A stretch of DNA of 64,000 bases. It comes from CAYZXL01 sp964482435 (GTDB lineage Bacteria > Auribacterota > JABMQX01). Position 1 is the stretch's first letter. The number at the start of each line of letters is the position of its first letter. Position numbers and translations under genes: made by a program. Positions 46,408-57,316 of the stretch are shown in pieces. Where the stretch lies: assembly GCA_964482435.1 (NCBI GenBank), contig CAYZXL010000017.1, forward strand, positions 1 through 64,000. Direction: 5' to 3'. The notes below the pieces were generated by a model. That model searched no databases. It had not been told where the DNA came from and worked only from the letters and a program-made list of their open reading frames with translations.

Positions 46408-47226
46408 ATGGCAACAAGATTACAGTTTGGCGCGAAATCGCTTCGAGACCTGGACCCGAAAGTGTTGCCGGTGTTCCTCAACAAAACATGGGTACACCTT
46501 GGCGCAGACTTGTGCGATGAGAGAATACAACCCAGCAGTCGTTCAATCCCCCCTTTACGTGAAGTTTTTCGCAGACACTCCATCGGGTACATCCTGAAAA
46601 CGACCGCTCGTCTCATCCGCAGGAAACGTATTCACCTGCTGAAAAAATCACAGGATATAGACCTGAAGAAGGACCAAATCTTCAGGCTAACGAATTTCCA
46701 GGAATTCTACTATAGAAAGGGAGATATATTGGAGTTTTCGGATAATTCTATTGACTTTGTTTTCTCCGAACATTTTTTTGAGCACCTATTCTTTGATGAA
46801 GCATTATCACTCTTGAGAGAATCCCATCGAATTTTGAAGGATTTTGGCGTCATACGTACGTGTGTTCCCGATGCCGACTTGAGAACATACGAGGCTCCGG
46901 AATCCGTTGGGTGGCCAGACCGAAAGTTGCCTTACACCCACCCTGACAAGCACAAATCTCGATGGTCTGTATACTCATTATCAGAGCTTCTTAAGGTTGC
47001 AGGCTTCAAGCCCGTTCCTCTGCGCTATTGCGATAAACACGGCAACTACAACCGCATTCATCCAGCTCACATCAAGCAGACCTATTACAGATGTCCTGAT
47101 CCTGAAGTCGTTTTCACTCTCGACTACGTAAGCAGGAAGAATTCACTCATAATAGATGGAATCAAAATGCCAGACCGTTCGGACTTCACCTCGGGACCGT
47201 CGAGGAGAGAAGGAGATGAGGATTGA
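46408..47226 (+). CDS. SAM-dependent methyltransferase-like protein
   Basis: A 272-aa protein starting at the ATG at 46408, which has AGGGGAGA 7 bases upstream; the open frame reaches 46270 but lacks such a site. It shows WVHLGADLC and then FRLTNFQEFYYRKGDILEF, NSIDFVFSEHFFEHLFFDEA and LLRESHRILKDFGVIRTCVP, the later motifs of class I methyltransferases. The YTHPDKHKSRWSVYSLSELL region is common in glycan-linked members. The classical glycine-rich loop is degenerate (LGADLCDER), so catalytic competence is not certain. Base use is slightly more AT-rich than in its neighbours. Confidence 0.78.
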   Translation: MATRLQFGAKSLRDLDPKVLPVFLNKTWVHLGADLCDERIQPSSRSIPPLREVFRRHSIGYILKTTARLIRRKRIHLLKKSQDIDLKKDQIFRLTNFQEFYYRKGDILEFSDNSIDFVFSEHFFEHLFFDEALSLLRESHRILKDFGVIRTCVPDADLRTYEAPESVGWPDRKLPYTHPDKHKSRWSVYSLSELLKVAGFKPVPLRYCDKHGNYNRIHPAHIKQTYYRCPDPEVVFTLDYVSRKNSLIIDGIKMPDRSDFTSGPSRREGDED

Positions 47227-47447
47227 GTCTTCCGCATAAAAGACGGTGGCGGGCGCGTAAGGGGCTTTGCTGTGAGGCTTCCCCCAGGGGGCACCGCGGA
47301 GCATCTCAGCCGCGAGCATAGCAGCATGTGACCCTACCTTCAGTTTCACAGGCGACGCGCTTTATGGCAAGATTGCCGGCTGCTCAGTAAAGGGTTGCTT
47401 ACCCTAACAGCGGATTTCTCAACCAGGTTTGGAGAGATGGAGTATTT

Positions 47448-48353
47448 TTGGCAGCGGAACAGACGCCTATGATTCGGCATCGCAGCGCTAAGACAGGTGC
47501 CTTGAACCTGCGCGACACCTACACCACAGAAAAGGCTCGTAGCGATTTGGTCTGTCACTTGTGGGTATATCTCGTGCTGCGGCCTGTCTCGTTTCATCTC
47601 ACCTCTGCTCTAATCCGGATAGGGGTTAGCGCCAACTTGTGCACGTTGGCGGGATTTATCTTCCTTGTTTCTGGCATGGCGCTGGTCTTGCTTGGATTCA
47701 TGAGCAACGTGAATCTCGTTCTCGGGGCGGTACTTCTCAATGTTTGGTACCTGTTTGACGTGATCGACGGCAACATAGCCCGCTTTCAAGGTCAAGACAG
47801 CAAATTCGGGGCGTTACTCGACTGGTTTGTTGGAATGGTGTATGCCACGCTACTGCCTGTGTGTCTGGGGGTAGCCCTGTATCTGATAAGTCTTAGTAGG
47901 GATGTGTTCGATTTTGGGCTGGGCCTCCCCAACTGGGCCTGGTTAGCCGTAGGGGGCGTTGATTCGTTTTCTCACCTTCTGCGAAACATCGTGAGTATGC
48001 AAGGTCGAACGATTCTCGGCGAACCGTCAACTTATGCAGTCAACGCGGAAGTAAGCATCGGCGCCATCATCCCCAGGGCCATTCTTAGCTTCCGGTTGCC
48101 ACTGTTTTTAGTGGCATCCGTTCTTGGGTGTTTGGGTGCTTTATTCATTCTATACTCTGGCTACAACCTGGCCAGCTTTCTTGCGGTTGTCTTCGTCTTT
48201 TTCCGAAAGGCACGCATTGCTGACAGGAATCGGTCACGCGAAAAGGAGCAGCCACAGCCTCCCGATACGGCTTCCCGCCCTTGTCCGTCCCCAGCTACTA
48301 CTTTTACGCAACGGCCGATGGAACGCCACGATCGGGCGCGGGGAAGTTCCTGA
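47448..48353 (+). CDS. CDP-alcohol phosphatidyltransferase family protein with altered motif
   Basis: A 301-aa membrane protein. The family motif DxxDGxxAR(x8)GxxxDxxxD is present as Asp104, Asp107-Gly108, Ala111-Arg112, Gly121 and Asp125, but the last position is Gly129 (DWFVG) instead of the Asp that serves as catalytic base in characterised members. Around it are about six hydrophobic helices. A TTG start at 47448 with ATGGAG 5 bases upstream is preferred; an ATG seven codons later is possible. In a polysaccharide locus such enzymes can transfer phospho-alcohols or inositol phosphate to glycans or lipids. With the last Asp lost the activity may be changed or absent. The tail after residue 260 is basic and low-complexity. 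Confidence 0.82.
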   Translation: MAAEQTPMIRHRSAKTGALNLRDTYTTEKARSDLVCHLWVYLVLRPVSFHLTSALIRIGVSANLCTLAGFIFLVSGMALVLLGFMSNVNLVLGAVLLNVWYLFDVIDGNIARFQGQDSKFGALLDWFVGMVYATLLPVCLGVALYLISLSRDVFDFGLGLPNWAWLAVGGVDSFSHLLRNIVSMQGRTILGEPSTYAVNAEVSIGAIIPRAILSFRLPLFLVASVLGCLGALFILYSGYNLASFLAVVFVFFRKARIADRNRSREKEQPQPPDTASRPCPSPATTFTQRPMERHDRARGSS

Positions 48354-48778
48354 GCTCTCCCACTCCTTTTTGACCGAATATCCAGAGCCTCTCCCATGCA
48401 GCACAAAACTCAGCCTCGCCGAAAGCAGGGTTTTAGCCCACAAGTGAACCCGAGGTCCCCAAGTCACGCCGAGGCAACGCACGAGAATTCAAAAAGATGG
48501 GAAGAAACAGGTGACAGATTTGAAGCGCAGTTCGGCGGATATAGCGGTGTTCTATCTATCTCTGGCAGAACGCAGATAACTCGAAGAAGGGCTTATACAA
48601 TCGTGGGACTCACCGATTATTACCCTGGGCCCTTACCGTGAGCGCGTCGAAGAGGAGGCCAGAAAGTAACCCGCGACCAAGTAGGTGGAAACGGTGTGCG
48701 AGGCGATCGAAGTGAGTGCGAGAGAGGCGAGTCTCAAAAGAAGGGCCGCACGGACAAGACGGCAAATGAGATAGCAAG
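48354..48778 (+). other. 425-base stretch without a convincing gene
   Basis: Short frames are open (for example 81 codons at 48396-48641), but none shows a family motif and none has a good ribosome site. The 3' end has only a weak GAGA before the CapD-like start. I see no terminator hairpin followed by a T run. Confidence 0.4.
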
Positions 48779-50710
48779 ATGTTGAAGATAAAGGCATTGA
48801 TTTGGCGAAAACGGCGCCTTTTCGCGTTCCTTGCAGATGCGGGTTGCGTTGTGTTGAGCTACTGGCTCTCCTTTTTGATCGGGCTGGCGGGTCTGGGGAG
48901 CTCATGGGCTCATCTCTTTGCCGACACCGTGTTGATGCTGGTTGCCTGCCGCTTTGTCTTCTTCTGGGTCTTCAGACTCCATAATGGCTCATGGAGATAC
49001 GCGAGCATATCGGACCTCGCAAACATATTGAAAGCGGTTGGCTCAAGCGAAGCGCTTTTCAGCGTCCTGTTGTTTCTTGTGACGCGGCTTGAAGGCTATC
49101 CGAGGAGAATCCTGGTCATAGACGGATTGTTGTTGGTGTTTCTGCTCGGCGGAACGCGACTTGCCGGTCGCATAGCATCCGAGAGGCTCAGAGGGGACAA
49201 ACCTGATGGACGGCGATTACGGACGCTGATCGTAGGCGCGGGGGATGCTGGAGAAGCGGTCGTCCGCAATCTGAAATATGGGAATCACAGTTCCCTCGTC
49301 CCCGTCGGCTTCGTGGATGACGATCCGGCAAAGGCCGGGCTGATGATTCACGGGGTGCGAGTTCTGGGAAAGATTTCCAACCTCCCTTACCTCCTCAAGA
49401 GAAGGCGGATTGACGACCTAATTATCGCAATTCCATCCGCAACCCGCTCCCTGAAAAAGCAAATATACGCTGCTTGCGAGAACCTGCAGGTAAGAGTGAA
49501 AACGGTGCCGAACCTGCATGATATGATCTTAGGCAGGCGGCGCATTGACGAGCTGAGTGATTTGAACATTCAGGATTTGATTGGAAGGGAGACGATCAGC
49601 ACGGATGTGGAGAAAGCGAGCAACTATTTACGGGGAAAAAGGATTCTCGTAACCGGCGCCGGCGGTTCCATCGGAGGAGAAATCTGCAAACAGGTCCTCG
49701 ACTGCACCCCGGAGTCCCTGATTCTCTTAGGCAAAGGCGAGAACAGTCTTCACGACTTACGCTTGCAGCTCGCTTCGATGGGCTCCGTAGCCAAGGTATA
49801 TTGCGTACTGGGTTCCGTCACCAACAAGCCGAAGATGGAAGCGGTCTTTGCTCAATTTCAGCCAAGCGTGGTCTTCCACGCGGCGGCTCACAAGCACGTA
49901 GATCTTACCGAGCTGAATTGCGACGAGGCGGTCCTGAACAACGTAATGGGCACGAAGAATGTTCTGGAGGTCTCGGAAGACCACGGCGCCGAAAGGATCG
50001 TCGTCATTTCCACCGACAAGGCAGCCGATCCAACAAGTGTCATGGGATGCACCAAGCGTATCGTTGAAATGATGGTCAGCTCCCGGAAGAAGTCCAAAAC
50101 GGTTGTCGTGGCGGTTCGCTTCTGCAATGTCCTTGACAGCCGTGGCAGTGTCATCCCAACCTTCAGGCGGCAGATAGAGCTTGGTGGACCAGTAACCATT
50201 ACAGACAAGAGAATGAAGCGGTATTTCATGACGATTCCTGAGGCGGTGGAACTTGTGATCCAAGCAGGAGCGATCGGCCGGCACGGTGAGGTGCTCATGC
50301 TGGATATGGGCGAACCAGTCAGGATCGTTGACCTGGCAAGGCACATGATAAGGCTTGCTGGTTACGTGGAAGGGAGGGACATCCGTATCGAGTATACGGG
50401 GATTCGTCCGGGCGAGAAGTTGGAAGAACAGCTCGTCGGTCATAATGAAACCCAACAGGACACAGAGCATCCGAGGATCAAACGGATCACCTTCCGGCAC
50501 GACGGATCGGATCATGCTGCCCTCGAAAGAGACATCAACTGCCTGATTGAAAAGTCCATAGCAATGGAGATGGATGAAGTCCGTCGCAAGCTGATGGAGA
50601 TGGTCCCGGAATACAATCCGAACCTCAGTCAGGAAATCCTGAGCTGGTTGCCGTGGAAGCCCGCCAGATTGGACTTGCAGCCTCACGAGATTCAGCCGGC
50701 GCGGACATAG
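48779..50710 (+). CDS. Membrane-bound NDP-sugar 4,6-dehydratase (CapD/PglF-like)
   Basis: A 643-aa enzyme of the long FlaA1/CapD family, which turns UDP-GlcNAc into the 4-keto-6-deoxy sugar. About four hydrophobic helices occupy residues 1-120, then a first Rossmann domain (LIVGAGDAGEAVVRNL) and the SDR domain starting at Thr292 (TGAGGSIGGEICKQV). The active site is of the MxxxK type seen in PglF (Met422-Gly-Cys-Thr-Lys426), preceded by ISTDKAADPTSV. Further markers are FHAAAHKHVDL, VRFCNVLDSRGSVIP and GEPVRIVDLA. Together with the PglD-like enzyme and the PglC-like domain it suggests a diacetamido-sugar such as bacillosamine at the reducing end of the glycan, but the aminotransferase step is broken here. 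Confidence 0.9.
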   Translation: MLKIKALIWRKRRLFAFLADAGCVVLSYWLSFLIGLAGLGSSWAHLFADTVLMLVACRFVFFWVFRLHNGSWRYASISDLANILKAVGSSEALFSVLLFLVTRLEGYPRRILVIDGLLLVFLLGGTRLAGRIASERLRGDKPDGRRLRTLIVGAGDAGEAVVRNLKYGNHSSLVPVGFVDDDPAKAGLMIHGVRVLGKISNLPYLLKRRRIDDLIIAIPSATRSLKKQIYAACENLQVRVKTVPNLHDMILGRRRIDELSDLNIQDLIGRETISTDVEKASNYLRGKRILVTGAGGSIGGEICKQVLDCTPESLILLGKGENSLHDLRLQLASMGSVAKVYCVLGSVTNKPKMEAVFAQFQPSVVFHAAAHKHVDLTELNCDEAVLNNVMGTKNVLEVSEDHGAERIVVISTDKAADPTSVMGCTKRIVEMMVSSRKKSKTVVVAVRFCNVLDSRGSVIPTFRRQIELGGPVTITDKRMKRYFMTIPEAVELVIQAGAIGRHGEVLMLDMGEPVRIVDLARHMIRLAGYVEGRDIRIEYTGIRPGEKLEEQLVGHNETQQDTEHPRIKRITFRHDGSDHAALERDINCLIEKSIAMEMDEVRRKLMEMVPEYNPNLSQEILSWLPWKPARLDLQPHEIQPART

Positions 50711-50785
50711 AAAGAGGCGTGTGTTCATCCGCGTGAAGGAGACAAGAGCCTCAACCGCGGATTCAACTCTAAGAGGAGCGACCCA

Positions 50786-52957
50786 ATGGCAAGAAGGAAT
50801 GGTCCGGAGGCCAACCACAAGCATGGGCCACAGGCGGAAGCAGTGGTTGAACCCGTTATCTATGAGAAACGGCTGACCATAAAGGACCTCTTCCATATCC
50901 TGCTCAAGAGGAAATGGATCCCGATAGCCTGCCTCGTCAGCTTTGTCGCGATCACGGCAGTCGCATCTTTCAGGGCAACGCGGATGTACCGGGCGACCGC
51001 GCAGGTCGAGATCGAGAAGGAAAGCATCAAACTCCTCTCGTTTCAGGAAGTCGTGGATGTGGATACGACTGACGTTGACTATTACAACACGCAATACAAG
51101 ATTCTGAGAAGCCGCTCGCTCGCGGAAACGGTGGCTGCCAAACTAAGGGCAGCGGGAAATCCTCAGGATGGACGCCTGACGAGAAATACCATTCTTGAAA
51201 TGACGAAGGTCGAACCTGTTCGGAACAGTCGCCTGGTGGACGTGATTGCGGAATCGGCCATCCCTCAACAAGCGGCTCGAGTTGCGAATGTGCTCGCGGA
51301 AGTCTATATCGAGCAGGATCTCAACAAGAAAGTGGAATCCGTTCGGATGGCATCGGAGAAGCTCGCCGAGGAGCTCACCAAGGCAAAGACGAGGTTAGAC
51401 GAGTCGGAGAGGAAATTCACCGAATATAAAGAGAGAAACAATATCGTTTCCCTTAACGAAAAGCAGAACCTTGTCCTTGAAGAGCTCTCGAGGCTGAACG
51501 AGGCTGCAGCCACTGCGAGAACAGAAAGGCTCAAAAAAGAGGCACGGTACAATCAACTCAAGTCGCTTCCCCTTGAGCAACTCGGACATGAAGAAGAGGT
51601 AATCAGCGATCCCTCAATTCAGAGCTTGAGACAGAGCGAGTTGGCGTCCCTCCAGACCGTTGAGATGCTCGCCAAGCGTTACGGGAATAAACACCCCAGT
51701 ATGATCTCGGTGCGGGCGGAACTTGCGCGCCTCCGCGAGGCGATTGACCAGCAAATTCCGAAGATCGTCGAAGAAGCGAAGAACTTGTGGGAGAAAGCAA
51801 GGAGCCAGGAAGAGCAGTTAGTTCAAGCCGTCGAGAAAAAGAAGCAGGAAGTGATCGAGTTCACACGGAGGGTGAATCAATACGAAAGCCTCGCCCGGGA
51901 AGTCGACACGAACAAGAAGCTCTTCGACGAGATTCTGAATCGCACGCGAGAGACGGATATCTCCCAGAGGACCGAGAAGAGCAATATAAGGATCGTTGAC
52001 AGGGCGGATGTTCCTAAGAGCCCGTTCAAACCTCGGACGAAACTCAATCTCATTCTTGCTCTCACGGCCGGTGTCATTGTAGGGACCGGCGCGGCGTTCT
52101 TCGTCGAGCATCTCAACGACACAGTCGAAGATCCTGCCGATATTGAAGGATTCCTGGCCAAACCTTTCTTGAGAGCTGTGCCCGTGATTTCTGGCGAATA
52201 CAACGAACTTGAAGAAAAAGCCAAAGTCACGCATCTCTCACCTCAATCCACCACATCCGAAGCTTATAAGACCCTTCTGGCAAGCATTCACTACTCTCCG
52301 TCGGCAAATGGCATCAGGACAATCCTTGTGACGAGCTCTGGTCCTGCTGAGGGAAAAACGACTACTCTCACGAATTTGGGAATAGCAGCCGCCCTGAATG
52401 GCAAAAAGGTTCTCCTTGTTGATTCAGACCTGCGAAAGCCAACGCTTCACAAGATATTCGGACTGAGGAAGGATATAGGCTTCACAGACTATCTTGTCGG
52501 GGAGGCTGGCCTGGGCCATATAGTGCAGGAGACTGACATCCCGAACCTTTCCGTCATCGCCCGAGGGACCTCTTCTCCTAATCCGTCGGGCTTGATTTCG
52601 TCTGACCGTATGAAAGAGTTTCCAGCTCTCGTCAAAGACAATTTCGACTTGATACTTTTCGACTCGCCTCCATGTATGGTCGTTGCCGACTCGCTGATAA
52701 TTGCGAACCTTGTGGATGCGGTGGTCAATGTGACCCAGAGCGGCAGATATTCCAGGAAACTGGTGGGCAGAGGTCTGGACCTTCTCGACGGCGTGAACGC
52801 TAATGTCCTCGGCGTCGTCCTCAACGAGGTCAAAGAGCGCGACCACCGCTACTATTACTATTATGGGTACGGCTATTATTACAGCTACAGCGAGGAGGGG
52901 CGGAGAAACAGGAGAGAGCGGAAGACCGGTCGGAAGCAGCTGAGACCAGGTAGGTGA
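50786..52957 (+). CDS. Polysaccharide co-polymerase and BY-kinase (Wzc-like)
   Basis: A 723-aa protein controlling chain length and export. Residues 33-70 contain a Wzz motif and first membrane helix (KRKWIPIACLVSFVAITAV), residues 70-410 a periplasmic region with long coiled coil (EKLAEELTKAKTRLDESERK), and 412-435 the second helix. The cytoplasmic tyrosine kinase has Walker A (SSGPAEGKTTT, Gly519 on), Walker A' (KVLLVDSDLRKP) and Walker B with Asp626 (LILFDSPP). Residues 689-702 are a tyrosine cluster of ten Tyr, the autophosphorylation tail. The full protein is present in one chain, as in proteobacterial Wzc. GAGGAG lies 7 bases before the ATG. It closes the locus; 205 bases without a gene follow before the convergent galactosidase gene. 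Confidence 0.93.
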   Translation: MARRNGPEANHKHGPQAEAVVEPVIYEKRLTIKDLFHILLKRKWIPIACLVSFVAITAVASFRATRMYRATAQVEIEKESIKLLSFQEVVDVDTTDVDYYNTQYKILRSRSLAETVAAKLRAAGNPQDGRLTRNTILEMTKVEPVRNSRLVDVIAESAIPQQAARVANVLAEVYIEQDLNKKVESVRMASEKLAEELTKAKTRLDESERKFTEYKERNNIVSLNEKQNLVLEELSRLNEAAATARTERLKKEARYNQLKSLPLEQLGHEEEVISDPSIQSLRQSELASLQTVEMLAKRYGNKHPSMISVRAELARLREAIDQQIPKIVEEAKNLWEKARSQEEQLVQAVEKKKQEVIEFTRRVNQYESLAREVDTNKKLFDEILNRTRETDISQRTEKSNIRIVDRADVPKSPFKPRTKLNLILALTAGVIVGTGAAFFVEHLNDTVEDPADIEGFLAKPFLRAVPVISGEYNELEEKAKVTHLSPQSTTSEAYKTLLASIHYSPSANGIRTILVTSSGPAEGKTTTLTNLGIAAALNGKKVLLVDSDLRKPTLHKIFGLRKDIGFTDYLVGEAGLGHIVQETDIPNLSVIARGTSSPNPSGLISSDRMKEFPALVKDNFDLILFDSPPCMVVADSLIIANLVDAVVNVTQSGRYSRKLVGRGLDLLDGVNANVLGVVLNEVKERDHRYYYYYGYGYYYSYSEEGRRNRRERKTGRKQLRPGR

Positions 52958-53162
52958 GGCCTCGCTCTTTCTATCGGAACGGTCCTTTCGGGTATAATGT
53001 CAGCGGGATAGCGACTACGAATATGTCCTCCTTTCCGCATCGTCTCGGGGTTGCTCCGCGCATCGAAGAGCGATCAGGCCTGTTCTCTTGAGCATACAAA
53101 GTCTCCTTTCTTGCCTCTATTGAGGTGACGAATTTCGTTGCCGGCGCCGGGTTTGTGGCCGG

Positions 53163-55355
53163 CTATCGTAGTGGGAATCTGTGATGAGATGGCCGGCGGT
53201 TTCCTCCCGTTGCGACGGACACTCTTCCCACCCCGCCTTCACTCCTTTTTCCATCCCGGCATACTTTTGACCTCGGCTTAATCATGACGGAATAGCAAAA
53301 CGTCGAAAGCTCTTTCGGTTTCGTTTTCCGATAGAGAATCAGATCGGATCCGGGAGTTCGGGAAATGGTCAACTCGAGTGCTTTGGCGAGTTGTTCTCCG
53401 GTGAATTCCTCGCGCCGGCCCGTAGTCGTGAAGTGGACTTCGTAGGTCGTCGCAGGGTTTAGCCCCTTCAATTGCACGCGCAGCGTGTCCTCTCGGCATT
53501 CCTTGCGCCGGAAGGCCAGAACCATCCCTTCATCGAGGTCAACCCTGTGATATTGCGACGCGAGCCATTTGTCCTCGTCGCGGCTGTAGCCGGTCAGGCC
53601 ATACCAGTCGCCATTGAGCAGATGGCGGACTTTCTTGTATGTATCGGTGATAGTTTTGGCCCTGGCCATGTCGAAGCCCTCCCCGTCAGCGATCCAGCCC
53701 ACGATCAGCGAGGAGGCAAGGGTGGAGTGGAATGAATAATCGTCTAACCGATTGAGGGGAACTGACACCAACCCGTTGGGCAGATACTGGCTCATGCCGT
53801 AGATTGACGCCTGGTCAATGACGTTATCGAACCAGTAGTCGCTCTTCTGGTGGATGTGGAACCGCATGATTGTCTCAAGGTCTATTCGACGGCCCCCGCT
53901 GGCACACTCCTCCATCAGCGCGTTGGGGTGGCGCGCCTTGATGATGTCCCAGTAGGCATACAGGCCAGCGATGTAGTGCATCTCGGTGACGCCCTGGCGG
54001 TCGGGCGCATCATTCTCACGCCAGAAAGAGAGGGGATCAATATTGCAGTCTTGCCTGTACACCTCGAAGCCAGGGAGCTTCAGATATTGATCAACGATGC
54101 CGAAGAAGTACTTCTGGACCTCCGGCAGGCCGAAGTTGAGGAGACCGCCCCCGCCTCCGGACTTCCTGCGCAAGACCCAGTCGCCGCGGTCGCGGTCTAT
54201 CTGAGTGCCCTCGACGACGCGCTCGGGTTCAAACCAGAGGCCATAGACCATTCCGAAGTCTTTGGCAGCCTTCGCCACCGGGGCCATTCCGCGGGGGTAC
54301 TTTGTCTTGTCCACGTCCCAGTTGCCCGCGCCGTCAGGCCATCCTCCTCGAAACCACCCCGCGTCCGTGATGACCGCTTCCACGCCCAGCGGCTGAAGTG
54401 CCTTCATCAGCGAAATCTGGTTCTGCTCGTTGCACTCGTTGAGCCAGCCTCCGCCGCGGGTAAAGCATGTGTTGCAGAACAGGATTGGGTCCGGCTTTCT
54501 TCCCCGGTACGTCGCCGCGTAATGACGGTAGATGAGCTGGCGGAATTGCGAATTGCTTAAGGATGGTTCCCCCTCGTGGAACAGCACTAACATCCTCGAC
54601 GTGCGGACTCTCTCGTTTGGCAGGAGCCGAAAATGTGTCTTTTCCAGCCCGGCTCGGATATGGAGCCTCGGGCCGGCGGGCCCCATTTCACAGCTTAAGG
54701 CCGCCTTCCATTGGCCTGACCAACCGACGGCGATGATGACCGCATGCTGGCCGCAGTCAACTCGGAAAAACGGGAAATCCGCGTTGCTCGACCGTCCGCC
54801 ACCGCCCCCCATGGTCTGAACCTCACCCAGTTCCATGGCTGCCTTGCTGACTTCGTAGTCAGTGGGGTTCGAGGGGGCGCCGTTGGTCCTGTGGAGCACG
54901 AAAGGCCCCCTTTCTCCTTTCGGCCCTCCCAGAAACATGTCCATCGCCTGGACATCTTCAATGATGGGCGTCGCAACAGAGCCTCTATTCTCGAAGAACA
55001 ACACCCATTCGGCAGCCGGGAAATCGTCGAACAGCTTCAAGTCATACGTGACACTGAGGCCGCACCTGGCATCGGTCCATTCTGTTGTGAGGAGCGTGCG
55101 GTTGCCGCCAACATCGCTCTCTCTCCGCACGCATTGCCAGGCGGGGAGCAAGTCTCTGGATAAAACCCCATCGTATTTGAAACTGAAAGGAATCGCATTC
55201 GACCGTATCCTATCCAGCCATATCTCATTGCCAGCCGTTGTTTCGTCGTCGGCAGCGATGCTAAGGGTTGTGGCGGACGCCGTGCAAAGGAGAATAGCAA
55301 GTGGAAGAGTGAGGACAATGAGGCTGCGATGTTGCAGACCTGCTATCGGTTTCAT
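53163..55355 (-). CDS. Secreted GH36-like alpha-galactosidase
   Basis: About 730 aa. The second of two adjacent ATG codons (55355) is chosen because GGAGG then lies 6 bases upstream; it opens a signal peptide (LIVLTLPLAILLCTASA). The amino-terminal beta-sandwich is followed by a TIM barrel with GVEAVITDAGWFRGGWPDG, YGLWFEPERVVEGT, the nucleophile region YRQDCNIDP (Asp in QDC) and ECASGGRRIDLETIMRFHI, with SDYW as the likely acid/base site. This is the GH-D clan arrangement, so alpha-galactoside hydrolysis is expected. After KTKPKEL, where relatives end, about 35 further residues appear to be read-through of former non-coding DNA. Confidence 0.88.
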   Translation of the reverse strand: MKPIAGLQHRSLIVLTLPLAILLCTASATTLSIAADDETTAGNEIWLDRIRSNAIPFSFKYDGVLSRDLLPAWQCVRRESDVGGNRTLLTTEWTDARCGLSVTYDLKLFDDFPAAEWVLFFENRGSVATPIIEDVQAMDMFLGGPKGERGPFVLHRTNGAPSNPTDYEVSKAAMELGEVQTMGGGGGRSSNADFPFFRVDCGQHAVIIAVGWSGQWKAALSCEMGPAGPRLHIRAGLEKTHFRLLPNERVRTSRMLVLFHEGEPSLSNSQFRQLIYRHYAATYRGRKPDPILFCNTCFTRGGGWLNECNEQNQISLMKALQPLGVEAVITDAGWFRGGWPDGAGNWDVDKTKYPRGMAPVAKAAKDFGMVYGLWFEPERVVEGTQIDRDRGDWVLRRKSGGGGGLLNFGLPEVQKYFFGIVDQYLKLPGFEVYRQDCNIDPLSFWRENDAPDRQGVTEMHYIAGLYAYWDIIKARHPNALMEECASGGRRIDLETIMRFHIHQKSDYWFDNVIDQASIYGMSQYLPNGLVSVPLNRLDDYSFHSTLASSLIVGWIADGEGFDMARAKTITDTYKKVRHLLNGDWYGLTGYSRDEDKWLASQYHRVDLDEGMVLAFRRKECREDTLRVQLKGLNPATTYEVHFTTTGRREEFTGEQLAKALELTISRTPGSDLILYRKTKPKELSTFCYSVMIKPRSKVCRDGKRSEGGVGRVSVATGGNRRPSHHRFPLR

Positions 55356-55447
55356 CATGTCCCTCCTTGCCGGATCGAATTGGAGGCAGACTGTCATGAC
55401 TCCATTTCTCACTTCGAGAACTTTGCCGGGGTTTCAGAATACCGACA

Positions 55448-55688
55448 TTACGGCACGCCAACTTTCGTGCGGCCGGGCGTCCCGTGCTCTCCGAACCAGT
55501 AATAGGTCCCATCCTCATAGAACATGCCCCCGCCATGTGCTTGAACTCGATTTCCCTCGGTGTCGCACCAGACCTCGCCCGGCCTGAATGAGCTGTATCT
55601 CCTCCGCTCCTGGTTAGCCCCCTCTGCGTACAAACGGCGGGAGACCAGGCACAGGACAACTGTTAGAGTGATTGATGCCTTTTTCATC
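55448..55688 (-). pseudogene. Amino-terminal stub of a GH43-like secreted glycosidase
   Basis: Starting at the ATG at 55688, the minus strand encodes a signal peptide (KKASITLTVVLCLVSRRL) and then YSSFRPGEVWCDTEGNRV, HGGGMFYEDGTYYWFGEHG. That is the first blade of GH43-type five-bladed propellers, where the His and Asp belong to the active-site region. The frame stops at 55448 after KVGVP, leaving about 80 of an expected 300-450 residues. The missing part is not found in the 90 bases before the galactosidase gene, so it was deleted rather than frameshifted. Confidence 0.7.
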
Positions 55689-55728
55689 ACGCTCCTCCGG
55701 GTCTTTTCCCCAACGCATTCCGGACCGC

Positions 55729-57075
<1,347 letters not shown>

Positions 57076-57316
57076 CTCTCTATCCTCCTGCTTTGAGAGC
57101 TTGGCTTAAGCTCTTCCCTTCCAGGCGCCATCCTATCCAATCTACTCATGCGCCACAACCGGGAAATTCAGTCCAGGTATCGGGCGCAATCCGGCGGCTT
57201 GGTTTTCCTATCGGGCTATAGCTTGCTGTTTGCACCTCAAGATGGATAAGCGTTTTGTAGGTTCGCTTTTGCACTGAGGCGCCGGTCCGCTTCGGTCACG
57301 GTCTGCACTGAAAAGC

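Noticed and set aside
49757..51094. 445-codon open frame on the minus strand
   Set aside because: Antisense to the dehydratase and BY-kinase genes, both of which have full motif support; crossing two real genes makes it a shadow.
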